DNA from: Sporosarcina globispora
GTDB taxonomy: Bacteria; Bacillota; Bacilli; Bacillales; Cytobacillaceae
Reading direction: 5' to 3'
DNA: 64,000 nt
NCBI RefSeq assembly: GCF_001274725.1
Contig: NZ_LGUF01000007.1
Span: 3,258,326-3,322,325 of the forward strand
The position numbers and the translations under genes were made by a program. Below are positions 51,549 through 60,010 of this stretch, in pieces. How positions within the stretch are numbered: the first letter of the stretch is position 1; every line of letters begins with the position of its first letter. Under the pieces are notes generated by a model. That model made no database searches. It was not told where the DNA came from and saw only the letters and a list, made by a program, of their open reading frames with translations.

Positions 51549-52928
51549 CTATTTAATCGGAAGCTCAATAGTAAAAGCAGTTCCCTCTTTCCCTTTACTA
51601 TTTACATGAACATGGCCGCCATGTAAATTGACAATGGTCCAGACAATAGATAAACCAAGCCCTGTGCCCTCTATTGTTCGTGTCCGTGCGGTATCTGCCC
51701 GATAAAAGCGATCAAATATCCTGTCAATTTCTGAATTAGTCAATCCTATTCCGGTATCTTCAATGGTTACAAATATTGATTCACCTTTTTCTTCAATTGA
51801 TATATCAATACTGCCATCAGGTTTATTATATTTAATGGCGTTTGCCAATAGGTTATCCCAAACTGTATTAAGTAAAGAGGGGTCACCGATGATTTCCGTA
51901 TCGGGTAAAGAGTGGCTGAGCATTATTCCTTTTTCATTAATTCGCCATTGATAATTCTTTACCAATTCATGAATCTGCTGACCAACATTGAAAGCCTTTT
52001 TTTTCAAAATATCGTCATTACGATCTAATGAGGCAAGAAGCAGCAATTGTTTTGTTAAAGTAGATAGTCTTCTAATCTCTCCATTGATAATTGAAACGTA
52101 ATGGACCCGTTCTTCTTGTTTTATTGATTCTTTTCCCATTAAGTTTGTATATCCCTTTATATTGGATAGGGGAGACTGAATATCATGAGAAATGTTTGAG
52201 ATGAACTCCTTTCTCATTTCATCCATTTGTTCTAATTTTCTCGCCATATTTAAAAAATTCTGTGATAGCTCTCCCAACTCATCATGACGAGTAATATCAA
52301 GGTTAACATTGAACTCACCTTTGGAAAGTGATTTTGTGGCTTTTGTGAGTTTCGAAATTGGTTTTACTAAATATTTTGTGCTGAAAATAACCATAACGAT
52401 GCTTAAAATAATGGTTAATGCGAGCATCCACCCAAATAAAAGATGCATTTCATTAAAAAGGAGTTTTAAATCCGGCCTGATGAAAAGAGCATATTTTTTG
52501 CCATCATGTGTTAGTGGAACACCTATTGTATTTTTCAATTCATTTGCAAAAAAGCCTGTTACAAATGTTTTGTGCGGAAATTGGAGAATGCCATGATAAA
52601 TATTTCCGTTTAAAACATGCTCCTGGGTAGAAACAGAGAGACCTTTATCCCTGAATGGTGCACCAAAAAAAGATTCATCGCCCCTACCATCAACCAGGTA
52701 AATTTGATAGCCAACTGAAGAAATGTTATCTAGATAATCATTCAAGTTTATAGTAGGGTGCTCATCAGCAAACGCTGCGATTGATTCTGCAAAACGTGTA
52801 ATTTTATGATCATTATAAGGTTTTAATTTCTGCTGGTAATAAGTATTGGAGATTAAAAAAGCAAAAATGCTGCTAATAAACATGATTCCTATGGTAATGA
52901 CAAAAAATTTTATATAAAGAGATTTCAT
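51549..52928 (-). CDS. hssS: Heme-sensing histidine kinase HssS
   Basis: 459 aa. Transmembrane helices at about 8-27 and 165-187 bracket an extracellular sensor domain; HAMP follows (KYLVKPISKLTKATKSLSKG), then HisKA with ISNISHDIQSPLSNIKGYTN and HATPase with NAIKYNKPDGSI, DTGIGLTNSEIDRIF and GTGLGLSIVWTIV. Length is close to S. aureus HssS (457). It overlaps hssR by 4 nt (ATGA). With a canonical HssR box upstream of hrtB, the identification as heme sensor is strong. It phosphorylates HssR when heme accumulates. Confidence 0.87.
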   Translation of the reverse strand: MKSLYIKFFVITIGIMFISSIFAFLISNTYYQQKLKPYNDHKITRFAESIAAFADEHPTINLNDYLDNISSVGYQIYLVDGRGDESFFGAPFRDKGLSVSTQEHVLNGNIYHGILQFPHKTFVTGFFANELKNTIGVPLTHDGKKYALFIRPDLKLLFNEMHLLFGWMLALTIILSIVMVIFSTKYLVKPISKLTKATKSLSKGEFNVNLDITRHDELGELSQNFLNMARKLEQMDEMRKEFISNISHDIQSPLSNIKGYTNLMGKESIKQEERVHYVSIINGEIRRLSTLTKQLLLLASLDRNDDILKKKAFNVGQQIHELVKNYQWRINEKGIMLSHSLPDTEIIGDPSLLNTVWDNLLANAIKYNKPDGSIDISIEEKGESIFVTIEDTGIGLTNSEIDRIFDRFYRADTARTRTIEGTGLGLSIVWTIVNLHGGHVHVNSKGKEGTAFTIELPIK

Positions 52929-53605
52929 TCTCGATTGACCTCCAGGGAATATCCAACTCCGCGTACTGTTTTAATTTGAAAATGATCCGTCAATTTAGAA
53001 AAACGTTCTCTCAGCCTTTTTATATGAACATCTACTGTTCGTTCATCCCCTTCATAATCCAGCCCCCATATCTGATCAATCAGGTGGTCTCTGGAAAACA
53101 CTTGCATAGGTTTTGACATTAAAAAATATAAAAGTTCAAACTCCTTTAAAGGTAATAGGATTGTTCGTTTTCCCACCTTCACTTCATAGCTTTTCTTGTT
53201 TATAATTGTGTTGCCTATGCGGACAATGTACTCATCAGGATTGTTATCGTAGCGCCTAAGCAATGCTTTTATACGAAAGCTCAATTCTTTTGGTTCAAAA
53301 GGTTTAACAAGGTAATCATCCGTACCTGCGTGAAACCCTCGCTCCTTATCCTCAATTTGATTTTTAGCTGTTAAAAGGATGACAGGTATATTAAATAGAT
53401 TTCGTATCTCTTTTGTTAATGTATAACCATCCATAAATGGCATCATTACGTCAACTACTGCTAAACTGCATAATTCCTTATTAAGAATCTCTAGAGCCTC
53501 GATTCCGTTATATGCTTTAAATACTTTATAACCTTGTTCAGTTAAATGGATATCGATTAGGTTTAACACATGGATATCGTCATCAGCAATTAAAATATTA
53601 GTCAT
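52925..53605 (-). CDS. hssR: Heme response regulator HssR
   Basis: 226 aa OmpR-type regulator. Receiver: acidic pocket ADDD, phospho-Asp in AVVDVMMPFMDG (about residue 54), Lys in TDDYLVKPFEPKEL; the segment FRIKALLRRY links to the winged helix with LDYEGDERTVDVHIKRLRER and VRGVGYSLE. The sequence tracks S. aureus HssR along its length. It activates hrtBA through the direct repeat at 55517-55536. Transcribed with hssS, separated from hrtA by a terminator, so it has its own promoter. Confidence 0.88.
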   Translation of the reverse strand: MTNILIADDDIHVLNLIDIHLTEQGYKVFKAYNGIEALEILNKELCSLAVVDVMMPFMDGYTLTKEIRNLFNIPVILLTAKNQIEDKERGFHAGTDDYLVKPFEPKELSFRIKALLRRYDNNPDEYIVRIGNTIINKKSYEVKVGKRTILLPLKEFELLYFLMSKPMQVFSRDHLIDQIWGLDYEGDERTVDVHIKRLRERFSKLTDHFQIKTVRGVGYSLEVNRE

Positions 53606-53663
53606 TATTTTTCTCCCATTTTTTTCTTCATTTTTCTAATGCTTACCATTAATAAAACTGTAT

Positions 53664-53701
53664 ACAAAAAAATAGCCCAGCACAATAGAAGGGCTATTAT
53701 C
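53664..53701 (-). terminator. Terminator of hrtBA
   Basis: On the minus strand ATAGCCC ... GGGCTAT is followed by seven T, 20 bp past hrtA. Confidence 0.85.
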
Positions 53702-53721
53702 TTTAGTTAAAATGCACAATT

Positions 53722-54435
53722 TCAAGAGATTACCTGATGCACAGCGGTTGACTCATCAGTTTGGAGAATAAGCCCATCACTCATTTTAATAATATGGTCG
53801 ACATAAGAAAGCATTTCTTCATCATGTGTAACCATGAGGGTAGTGATGTTCAGGGTTTTTGTAAGCTCTCGGATTAAGGTCATCATCTCTTTAGATTTTT
53901 TTGAATCCAGGCTTGCAGTTGGTTCATCAGCAAAGAGAACCATGGGCTTATGAATAATTGCGCGCGCAAACGCAACCCTCTGTTTTTCACCGCCTGAAAG
54001 GGAGGAAGGGTAAGCTTTTTTCCGGTGGTCCATCCCCACTAGTTTTAGTATTCTGTTCACTTCTCTTTTTTGTTCCTGTTTAGTTAATTTCGTTTCAGAA
54101 ACATCCAGCATAAGAATTAGCTGCTCTTCTACTGTAAGAAAAGGAACAAGGTGTGCAAATTGAAAGACAAAGCCAAATTTATTTGCCCGAATTTTGCGGA
54201 TTTGCTCTTGGTTCATAGCATTTATATTTTTTCCTTCAAAAAGTATTTGACCCTCTGAAGCAGGCTGAAGGCCTGCTGCTATGGTAAGCAGCGTACTTTT
54301 ACCAGACCCCGAAGCGCCCACCAATGCTGTAATTTCTCCTTTTTTTAGTGAAATATTGATTCCTTTTAGTATTTCTTCCCTCACTTCACCATTAGTAAAT
54401 GCTTTTTTTATGTCATTTACAGTAAAAAATTCCAT
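53722..54435 (-). CDS. hrtA: Heme exporter ATP-binding protein HrtA
   Basis: 237 aa MacB/LolD-type ABC ATPase: Walker A GASGSGKST, Q-loop FVFQFAHLVPFL, signature LSGGEKQRVAFARAI, Walker B PMVLFADEPTASLD and the switch His in VTHDEEML. Start ATG 54435 (MEFFTVNDI) is chosen for AAGGAGAGG upstream; a longer frame to 54510 runs into hrtB. With HrtB it extracts toxic heme from the membrane. Second gene of hrtBA. Confidence 0.9.
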   Translation of the reverse strand: MEFFTVNDIKKAFTNGEVREEILKGINISLKKGEITALVGASGSGKSTLLTIAAGLQPASEGQILFEGKNINAMNQEQIRKIRANKFGFVFQFAHLVPFLTVEEQLILMLDVSETKLTKQEQKREVNRILKLVGMDHRKKAYPSSLSGGEKQRVAFARAIIHKPMVLFADEPTASLDSKKSKEMMTLIRELTKTLNITTLMVTHDEEMLSYVDHIIKMSDGLILQTDESTAVHQVIS

Positions 54436-54436
54436 T

Positions 54437-55471
54437 TTAAACCTCTCCTTGCTGAATCGCCTGTAATGGTTCGATTTTTTTAATTTGAATGCCTGAGAGA
54501 GTAGCCCCAATAAATCCGATAATTAAAAACACCATTGACAAGATGATTGTGGTTTCAAGGGTTAAAGTAAAAGGCATACCATCTGGTGCGATCATATTAA
54601 AACCTTGACTGAGTGCAGCTGACAATACAAGTGCTATTCCGGTTATGAAAATCATTTGTGTCCACATCATTTTAAATAAGGCACTTGTTTTTAATCCAAT
54701 CGCTTTTAGTATACCGTACAGCCCAATTTTTTGAACGTTCATCATATAGAAGAAAATTGCGAACAGCATTCCGCTAATTACCACCAAAAACCAAACAATC
54801 ATATTAAGAGACATTTGTTCTGCGCTATAACTTGGTATCGTTTCGAGAAATTGTTTCTTTGAAAATGATTGCAGGCCGTCAGCTTCCTGTGCCTTATCCT
54901 GGCCAGGTACATAAATCAATTGCATTTCTTCGACTCTGTACATCTCTTTGTAGTTTTCTATATTTATAAAAGCAACTGGTGCATGGCTGAATTTCTTTTG
55001 ATCTACGAACCCTTTTACAACAAACTCGCCGCTAAATTGATTATTTGTTAAGACATCTCCGGCTTTGATTCCTTTATCCTCCATAGATCTGTCCAATACC
55101 ACCTCACCAGGCTTTACATTCTCAAACCATTTTGATTCGGTTGAGGTGACAAAAGCTACGCTTTGCTGTTTTTCATTCTTATCATTTAAAAAGCCCATTT
55201 GAATGGAGAGTGCCGCAGCATCTTCTTGCCCGTTTAACCATTTTTCCTGTAAATTGCTATCTATTCTAGACAGATTATAGGTTTCGTCTGCATCTTCATT
55301 CATATAAAATTGTCCATTGGGCAGGTCTTTAATTAATGCAGCATTATCATGAGATAATCCGTTCGCTAAGCCTGAGATCATAAACGTCAGCAAACTTATT
55401 AGAAAAACGATTGAACCTAAAATCAAAAACCGTATTTTATTTTTCTTCATTTCTTTCCATGCAAGACTCAT
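54437..55471 (-). CDS. hrtB: Heme exporter permease HrtB
   Basis: 344 aa FtsX/MacB-type permease with the four-helix layout: TM1 at about 15-35, a large extracellular domain (about 40-225), and TM2-TM4 between 226 and 335 with the cytoplasmic IGLYGILKAIGLKTSALFKM loop. Length is close to S. aureus HrtB (351). GGAGG precedes the ATG. The gene lies 46 bp downstream of an HssR-type direct repeat, so it is induced by heme stress. Confidence 0.88.
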   Translation of the reverse strand: MSLAWKEMKKNKIRFLILGSIVFLISLLTFMISGLANGLSHDNAALIKDLPNGQFYMNEDADETYNLSRIDSNLQEKWLNGQEDAAALSIQMGFLNDKNEKQQSVAFVTSTESKWFENVKPGEVVLDRSMEDKGIKAGDVLTNNQFSGEFVVKGFVDQKKFSHAPVAFINIENYKEMYRVEEMQLIYVPGQDKAQEADGLQSFSKKQFLETIPSYSAEQMSLNMIVWFLVVISGMLFAIFFYMMNVQKIGLYGILKAIGLKTSALFKMMWTQMIFITGIALVLSAALSQGFNMIAPDGMPFTLTLETTIILSMVFLIIGFIGATLSGIQIKKIEPLQAIQQGEV

Positions 55472-55516
55472 CAGAATTCCTCCAATCTCTTTTTTACATT
55501 TTTAGATTAGACCTTC

Positions 55517-55536
55517 AATATGAACAGAGGATGAAC
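55517..55536 (-). promoter_or_regulatory. HssR box upstream of hrtBA
   Basis: On the minus strand the direct repeat GTTCATCCT-CT-GTTCATATT matches the S. aureus HssR site (GTTCATATT, 2-bp spacer, GTTCATATT) with two changes in the first half. Confidence 0.85.
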
Positions 55537-55587
55537 GAATCTTTACATTTTTTTGCAGTGGGGAGGTCTACCAAGAATTTATTACCA

Positions 55588-55859
55588 TTGAAGTAGACCT
55601 GAAATTATCTTATTATATTAAAACAAGCTGCATTGTACGTAATCATACTAAAGTTTTAACCTTTAAGCTGAAATAGGGAGTTTAACATTGGAACAGGAAT
55701 GACAAGCCTCTGTCTATAGGATAGGGAGGACAGGCAGGAATGTTTCTGCGGACACCCACTTTGAGGAGTGGTGGTTTAAAACTTTCTTATAACAGTTACG
55801 GCAAAAGCGGCTCCATACTTACGTTATCAAACCAGTTTCCAATCGGGGGCTGGTTTTTT
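55588..55859 (+). ncRNA. Candidate small RNA with its own promoter and terminator
   Basis: TTGAAG (55588-55593), 17 bp, TATTAT (55611-55616) predicts a start near 55623; AACCAG ... CTGGTTTTTT (55829-55859) ends it, giving about 235 nt. There is no ORF with a good ribosome site, but several local hairpins, e.g. CCACT-ttgagg-AGTGG (55766-55781). I cannot assign a known family. Confidence 0.45.
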
Positions 55860-55925
55860 GATGTTTATAGAAAACAAAATTTATATAATTATCATTACTC
55901 TGTACTTTAGCTATCAGGAGGAATT

Positions 55926-55985
55926 ATGAAAAAGCTGTTAATAAAATATAATTATAACTTCTATATCCTTCTCGAAAGTTCCTAA
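55926..55985 (+). CDS. Possible 19-residue peptide ORF
   Basis: CAGGAGG is followed at 5-6 nt by ATG and a short frame, MKKLLIKYNYNFYILLESS. Good ribosome binding but tiny and unrecognised; it could be a leader peptide or the stump of a lost gene. 55986-56090 holds nothing I recognise. Confidence 0.3.
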   Translation: MKKLLIKYNYNFYILLESS

Positions 55986-56090
55986 TGATCTTCAACTAAA
56001 TGGCCCGTTTGCTGAAAAAGGTTTCTAAGGATCGCATGAATACTATATACAAATCTAGTTAACATAATACTAATTTTAGGAAGTAAGCAA

Positions 56091-56129
56091 AAGAGCCAAA
56101 TCCTTATGTATCAAGGGTTTGGCTCTTGT
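56091..56129 (+). terminator. Terminator upstream of the germination cluster
   Basis: AAGAGCCAAATCCTT-atgtatc-AAGGGTTTGGCTCTTG. Confidence 0.7.
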
Positions 56130-56176
56130 CTGTGTGTTTTGCTAGTTGCGATTATGTTAACTGGAAATGTATTAGA

Positions 56177-56338
56177 AATACATTCCTTTCCCCTTAAAAG
56201 TATTGAAAATAGGTAAGAGGATAGAATGAATAATTAGATGAGATGTACAAGTGTTCGGATTAAATCATCGGGAAATGAGGGACAGCTCGACAATGGAGAA
56301 AGCTAAAATTAGTGCCATTCAATTATTTGCCTTGATGG
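56177..56338. repeat. Direct repeat, upstream copy (gerB1 5' region)
   Basis: 162 bp nearly identical (two differences seen) to 58565-58726, covering 116 bp upstream plus the first 15 codons of each B-subunit gene. It marks a recent tandem duplication or gene conversion. Confidence 0.9.
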
Positions 56339-57390
56339 TAATATTTGATTTTGGGACTACATTGGTCATAAAGTATGGAATAGAAGCGAAAAAGGACGCC
56401 TGGCTTGCCGTTCTTTTCGGGATGTTTTTTGGAATGGTCTTATTTTCCATTTACTTTTTATTATCTCGACAATATCCTAACTTGCCATTAACCCGATATG
56501 CTAGAAAAATATTTGGTAAATACTTGGGGTGGATCATTGGTCTGTTATACGTCCTTTACTTTTTGTGGTTTGCTGCCCATAATATTCGTAGTTTTGGGGA
56601 GTTGTTGCTTTCATCGACATTGTCGGAAACACCTTTATTGGCCATCAATATCTTATTCGTCCTTGCCATTTGCTATGTCCTTTATTTAGGGATTGAAGTT
56701 CTTGCAAGGACCGCAGAGGTATTTATTGTCATTTTGATCTTATTTGGATTGATAGGAAATCTTTTCGTGTTTTTTTCAGGGAATGTTGATTTTAATAATT
56801 TGCGGCCGATTCTTGAAAATGGATGGAAACCAATCTTAAAGGCTTTCCTTCTAGATACTGGTCCTTTTCCTTTTGGTCAAATGGTTGTCTTTACCATGCT
56901 GCTTCCTTACTTAAATAGACTTGAACAAGTGAAAAAAGTGTGGCTTCTAGCCTTAATTTTAAGCGGGCTTGCCTTATGTTGGACAGCCAGTTTAAATATA
57001 GCTGTACTTGGCAGCGAAGAAGTGGAGAGATCTACTTTTCCTTTATTATCAACAATCGGCAAGGTCAACCTTTTTGAATTTATCCAACGGCTGGATGCTA
57101 TTGTTGTTTTTACTTTGTTGATTACGGTATTTTTCAAGGTATCCATCTTTTTTTATTGTGCCCTAATTGGAATCGTAGATTTGTTCAAGCTAAAAAATCA
57201 CCAACAGATTATTTTTCCAATTGGGATTATACTCATCTTTTTTTCAATGATGATTGCAACAAATTTTTCGGAACACATTGAAGAAGGCTTAAACAGTTAT
57301 TATTTTAACATGCCTTTTATGTTGATCATTCCGTTGTTCATGCTGGTTGTTTTGATGATTCTTAATGGCTTCAAGAAGAAAGCGAACTAG
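56293..57390 (+). CDS. Spore germination receptor B subunit (GerAB family), copy 1
   Basis: 365 aa, ten transmembrane helices, APC-fold GerAB/GerKB family: MEKAKISAIQLFALMVIFDF, RKIFGKYLGWIIGLLYVLYF, and the central FPFGQMVVFTMLLPYLNR that is strongly conserved in B subunits. This subunit binds the nutrient germinant in the inner spore membrane. ATG 56293 fits family starts; GAGGGACAG lies upstream. It heads a cluster with a decayed and a second intact B copy before the A and C genes. Confidence 0.9.
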   Translation: MEKAKISAIQLFALMVIFDFGTTLVIKYGIEAKKDAWLAVLFGMFFGMVLFSIYFLLSRQYPNLPLTRYARKIFGKYLGWIIGLLYVLYFLWFAAHNIRSFGELLLSSTLSETPLLAINILFVLAICYVLYLGIEVLARTAEVFIVILILFGLIGNLFVFFSGNVDFNNLRPILENGWKPILKAFLLDTGPFPFGQMVVFTMLLPYLNRLEQVKKVWLLALILSGLALCWTASLNIAVLGSEEVERSTFPLLSTIGKVNLFEFIQRLDAIVVFTLLITVFFKVSIFFYCALIGIVDLFKLKNHQQIIFPIGIILIFFSMMIATNFSEHIEEGLNSYYFNMPFMLIIPLFMLVVLMILNGFKKKAN

Positions 57391-57404
57391 GGGAATGGGG
57401 CCAG

Positions 57405-57596
57405 ATGATGGAGAAAGCCAAAATTAGTGTCGTACAACTATTTGCCATAATGTTTATGTTTGATCTGGGGACTGTCCTGGTCGTAAGTTATGGAATCAAT
57501 GGATTGACCAACTCTAATAATCTTTTTGTGCCTTCTCTAACAGAAAGCTCATGTGTTATTCAATTAAATTGCCCATATAAGGGCGCAAAAGTTTAA
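57405..57596 (+). pseudogene. GerAB-family B subunit, decayed copy, 5' fragment
   Basis: MMEKAKISVVQLFAIMFMFD, then LGTVLVVSYGI, reproduces the N-terminus of the neighbouring B subunits, but the frame then turns into unrelated sequence and stops at 57596. It starts 15 bp after gerB1. The matching C-terminal part lies at 57925-58260. Confidence 0.8.
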
Positions 57597-57924
57597 TAAC
57601 CGGAGGGGGAATTTTGAATTGGGCTGTTTCATGTTAATAATACATAATATGCTCACTTCGTTATATGGCGCTTTCCACAAATAAGGGTTCAGCTGTCCAA
57701 ATCATGGTAAAGCAAAAGAATATAGTAAAGCTGCCCAAGGTGATTTGTAGTCATTCATGTTGAATTTCTCTTTTTTTAATATTTGTAACTACGTTAAAAA
57801 TACCTAGATTTTACATTCATCTAATATACACCTTAGCTAAAACTAACAATGTCATAAATTCTTAAATACTCCATTTGGGTTTACAGTAAAGAGGTCAACG
57901 CTTCCGTTGTTATTGACAATTAGA

Positions 57925-58260
57925 AAATTTAACCTTTTTGGATTTATCCAGCGGCTGGTTGCAATTGTTGTTTTTACTTTGTAGATTACGGTGTTTTTCA
58001 AAGCACCAACCTTTTTTTATTGCGCAGTATTGGGAATCGTGGATTTGTTCAAGTTAAAAAATAATCAGCAAATTCTTTTGCCCATTGCTTGTATTCTCAT
58101 CTTCTGGTCTATGATTATGGCCTCCAGTTATTAAGAGCATACGGAAGAAAGTGATAAAGTTTTATTCTATTATCTTGATATGCCGCTTCTTGTGTATATT
58201 CCATTGCTCATGCTGTTAGTGACTAAAATCCGTCATGTTATCAAGAAGGTAGCTAACTAG
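57925..58260 (+). pseudogene. GerAB-family B subunit, decayed copy, 3' fragment
   Basis: Decodes to NLFGFIQRLVAIVVFTL, stop, ITVFFKAPTFFYCAVLGIVD, LFKLKNNQQILLPIACILIF, stop near ASSY, and a C-terminus ending IKKVAN. It aligns with residues from about 255 to the end of the intact copies and has two internal stops. The middle of the gene (57597-57924) is not recognisable. Confidence 0.8.
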
Positions 58261-58267
58261 GACCAGT

Positions 58268-58489
58268 TTATTTGCTGGCTTTCTTTTTTTTGAGGAAGAA
58301 GATTTGCTGGCTAATGGTAAGCAATAAAAAAAATACTAACATCACAATTTCTCCAGTTTCTATTACCCAAAACGGGTTTAGTAAATGGGACATTGCTTGA
58401 GAGAGTGTAAAGCCTAAAAGAATGTCCATCAATATCGTAAGGCTAATGGTTAATGAAAGAATAAAAAGAAATATCCCTAATACTTTCAT
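58268..58489 (-). CDS. Small two-helix membrane protein, possible receptor D-type subunit
   Basis: 73 aa with two transmembrane helices (residues 3-27 and 44-65) and a Lys-rich tail (FLKKKKASK). It lies inside the germinant-receptor cluster but on the opposite strand. Small two-helix D proteins adjacent to gerA-type operons modulate germination in Bacillus; size and topology fit, but the assignment is by context. AAGGAG precedes the ATG. Confidence 0.65.
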   Translation of the reverse strand: MKVLGIFLFILSLTISLTILMDILLGFTLSQAMSHLLNPFWVIETGEIVMLVFFLLLTISQQIFFLKKKKASK

Positions 58490-58564
58490 GTTGTTTTCTC
58501 CTTTTCATGAGGTGAATTTAGTATTTGTCAAAAGGAAATCTTTTAATAAAAAAATCCGTATGAT

Positions 58565-58726
58565 AATACATTCCTTTCCCCTTAAAAGTATTGAAAATAG
58601 GTAAGAGGATAGAATGAATAATTAGATGAGATGTACAAGTGCTCGGATTAAATCATCAGGAAATGAGGGACAGCTCGACAATGGAGAAAGCTAAAATTAG
58701 TGCCATTCAATTATTTGCCTTGATGT
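58565..58726. repeat. Direct repeat, downstream copy (gerB2 5' region)
   Basis: Second copy of the 56177-56338 repeat, 2388 bp downstream. Confidence 0.9.
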
Positions 58727-59799
58727 TTTTGTTTGAAATGGGGACTGCAGTGATCATAAGTTATGGAATAGATGCCAAAAAAGACTCCTGGCTTGCCATT
58801 ATGTTAGGAATGTGCGTGGGAATTATCTTATTTTTCATTTATTACTTTTTATTTCGTCAATATCCAAATCTACCACTTACCGGATATACTAGAAAAATAT
58901 TTGGTAAATACCTGGGATGGATCATAGGCCTGTTATACATTATCTTCTTTTTGTATATAACTGTCCATAATATTCGTAGTTTCGGGGAGCTGCTGCTTTC
59001 ATCGACTATGCCCAAAACACCGTTATTAGCTCTCATTATCTTGATGTTACTAGCCATTTGTTATGTGCTTTACCTGGGGATCGAAGTATTAGGAAGAACA
59101 GCAGAAGTATTTATTGTCATCTTGATTTTATTAGGATTAACAGGAAACCTTTTCATCTTTTTTTCAGGGAATGTTGATCTCCATAATTTACAGCCGTTTC
59201 TGGAAAACGGATGGAAACCAATCTTAAAGACGGCCTTTCTGGAGACTAGTTCTTTTCCTTTTGGTCAAATGGTTGTCTTTACCATGCTGCTACCTTACTT
59301 AAATCGACCTGAATCAATGAAAAAAGTGTGGCTATTTGCCTTAATTTTAAGCGGGCTTGTCTTATGTTGGACAGCAAGTTTAAATATCGCTGTTCTTGGT
59401 ACTGAAAACGTGGAGAGATCTACTTTTCCTTTGTTATCAACCATCGGAAAGGTTGACCTTTTTGAGTTTATCCAACGGCTCGACGTTATTGTTGTTTTTA
59501 CTTTGTTAATTACGGTATTTTTCAAGGCATCCATTTTTTTTTATTGTGCCCTAATTGGAATCGTAGATTTATTCAAGCTAAAAAATCATCAACAGATTAT
59601 TTTACCAATTGGTTGTATCCTTATCTTTTGGTCGATGAGTTTGGCCTCCAATTTTTCAGAACACATAGGGGAAAGTCGATATGTTGATAGTTACATTACC
59701 GTTTATTTTCATATCATTATTCCATTGCTAATGCTGGTTGTTACCTTAATTCGTAACCGTTTCAAGAAGAATGATAGTTCAGAATCAAATCTAACATAA
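58681..59799 (+). CDS. Spore germination receptor B subunit (GerAB family), copy 2
   Basis: 372 aa, ten transmembrane helices. It is highly similar to copy 1 and almost identical over the first 15 codons, while helices 1-3, the first extracellular loops and the C-terminus differ (LGMCVGIILFFIYYFLF; HIGESRYVDSYITVYFHI). Divergence in an otherwise conserved B subunit usually means a different germinant. The start and upstream sequence duplicate those of copy 1. A terminator separates it from gerA. Confidence 0.9.
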   Translation: MEKAKISAIQLFALMFLFEMGTAVIISYGIDAKKDSWLAIMLGMCVGIILFFIYYFLFRQYPNLPLTGYTRKIFGKYLGWIIGLLYIIFFLYITVHNIRSFGELLLSSTMPKTPLLALIILMLLAICYVLYLGIEVLGRTAEVFIVILILLGLTGNLFIFFSGNVDLHNLQPFLENGWKPILKTAFLETSSFPFGQMVVFTMLLPYLNRPESMKKVWLFALILSGLVLCWTASLNIAVLGTENVERSTFPLLSTIGKVDLFEFIQRLDVIVVFTLLITVFFKASIFFYCALIGIVDLFKLKNHQQIILPIGCILIFWSMSLASNFSEHIGESRYVDSYITVYFHIIIPLLMLVVTLIRNRFKKNDSSESNLT

Positions 59800-59819
59800 T
59801 AACTACCATGCTATATTCC

Positions 59820-59858
59820 AAAGCCACCGGGTTTAAATAAATCCGACGGCTTTTTTTA
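59820..59858 (+). terminator. Terminator between gerB2 and gerA
   Basis: AAAGCCaCCGG ... CCGaCGGCTTTTTTT. Confidence 0.8.
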
Positions 59859-60010
59859 TTGCCGATAAGCAGTATTTACAATTGGCTGAAAGATTTGGGG
59901 AAGAAATTTTATTGATAAATGTTTCCGAATATACATTTTTATCTCAAATACATTAAAAAATGGAAAAGAGACATGCTAAATGATGACAGTATAGGATAAG
60001 GTGGTAGGAA

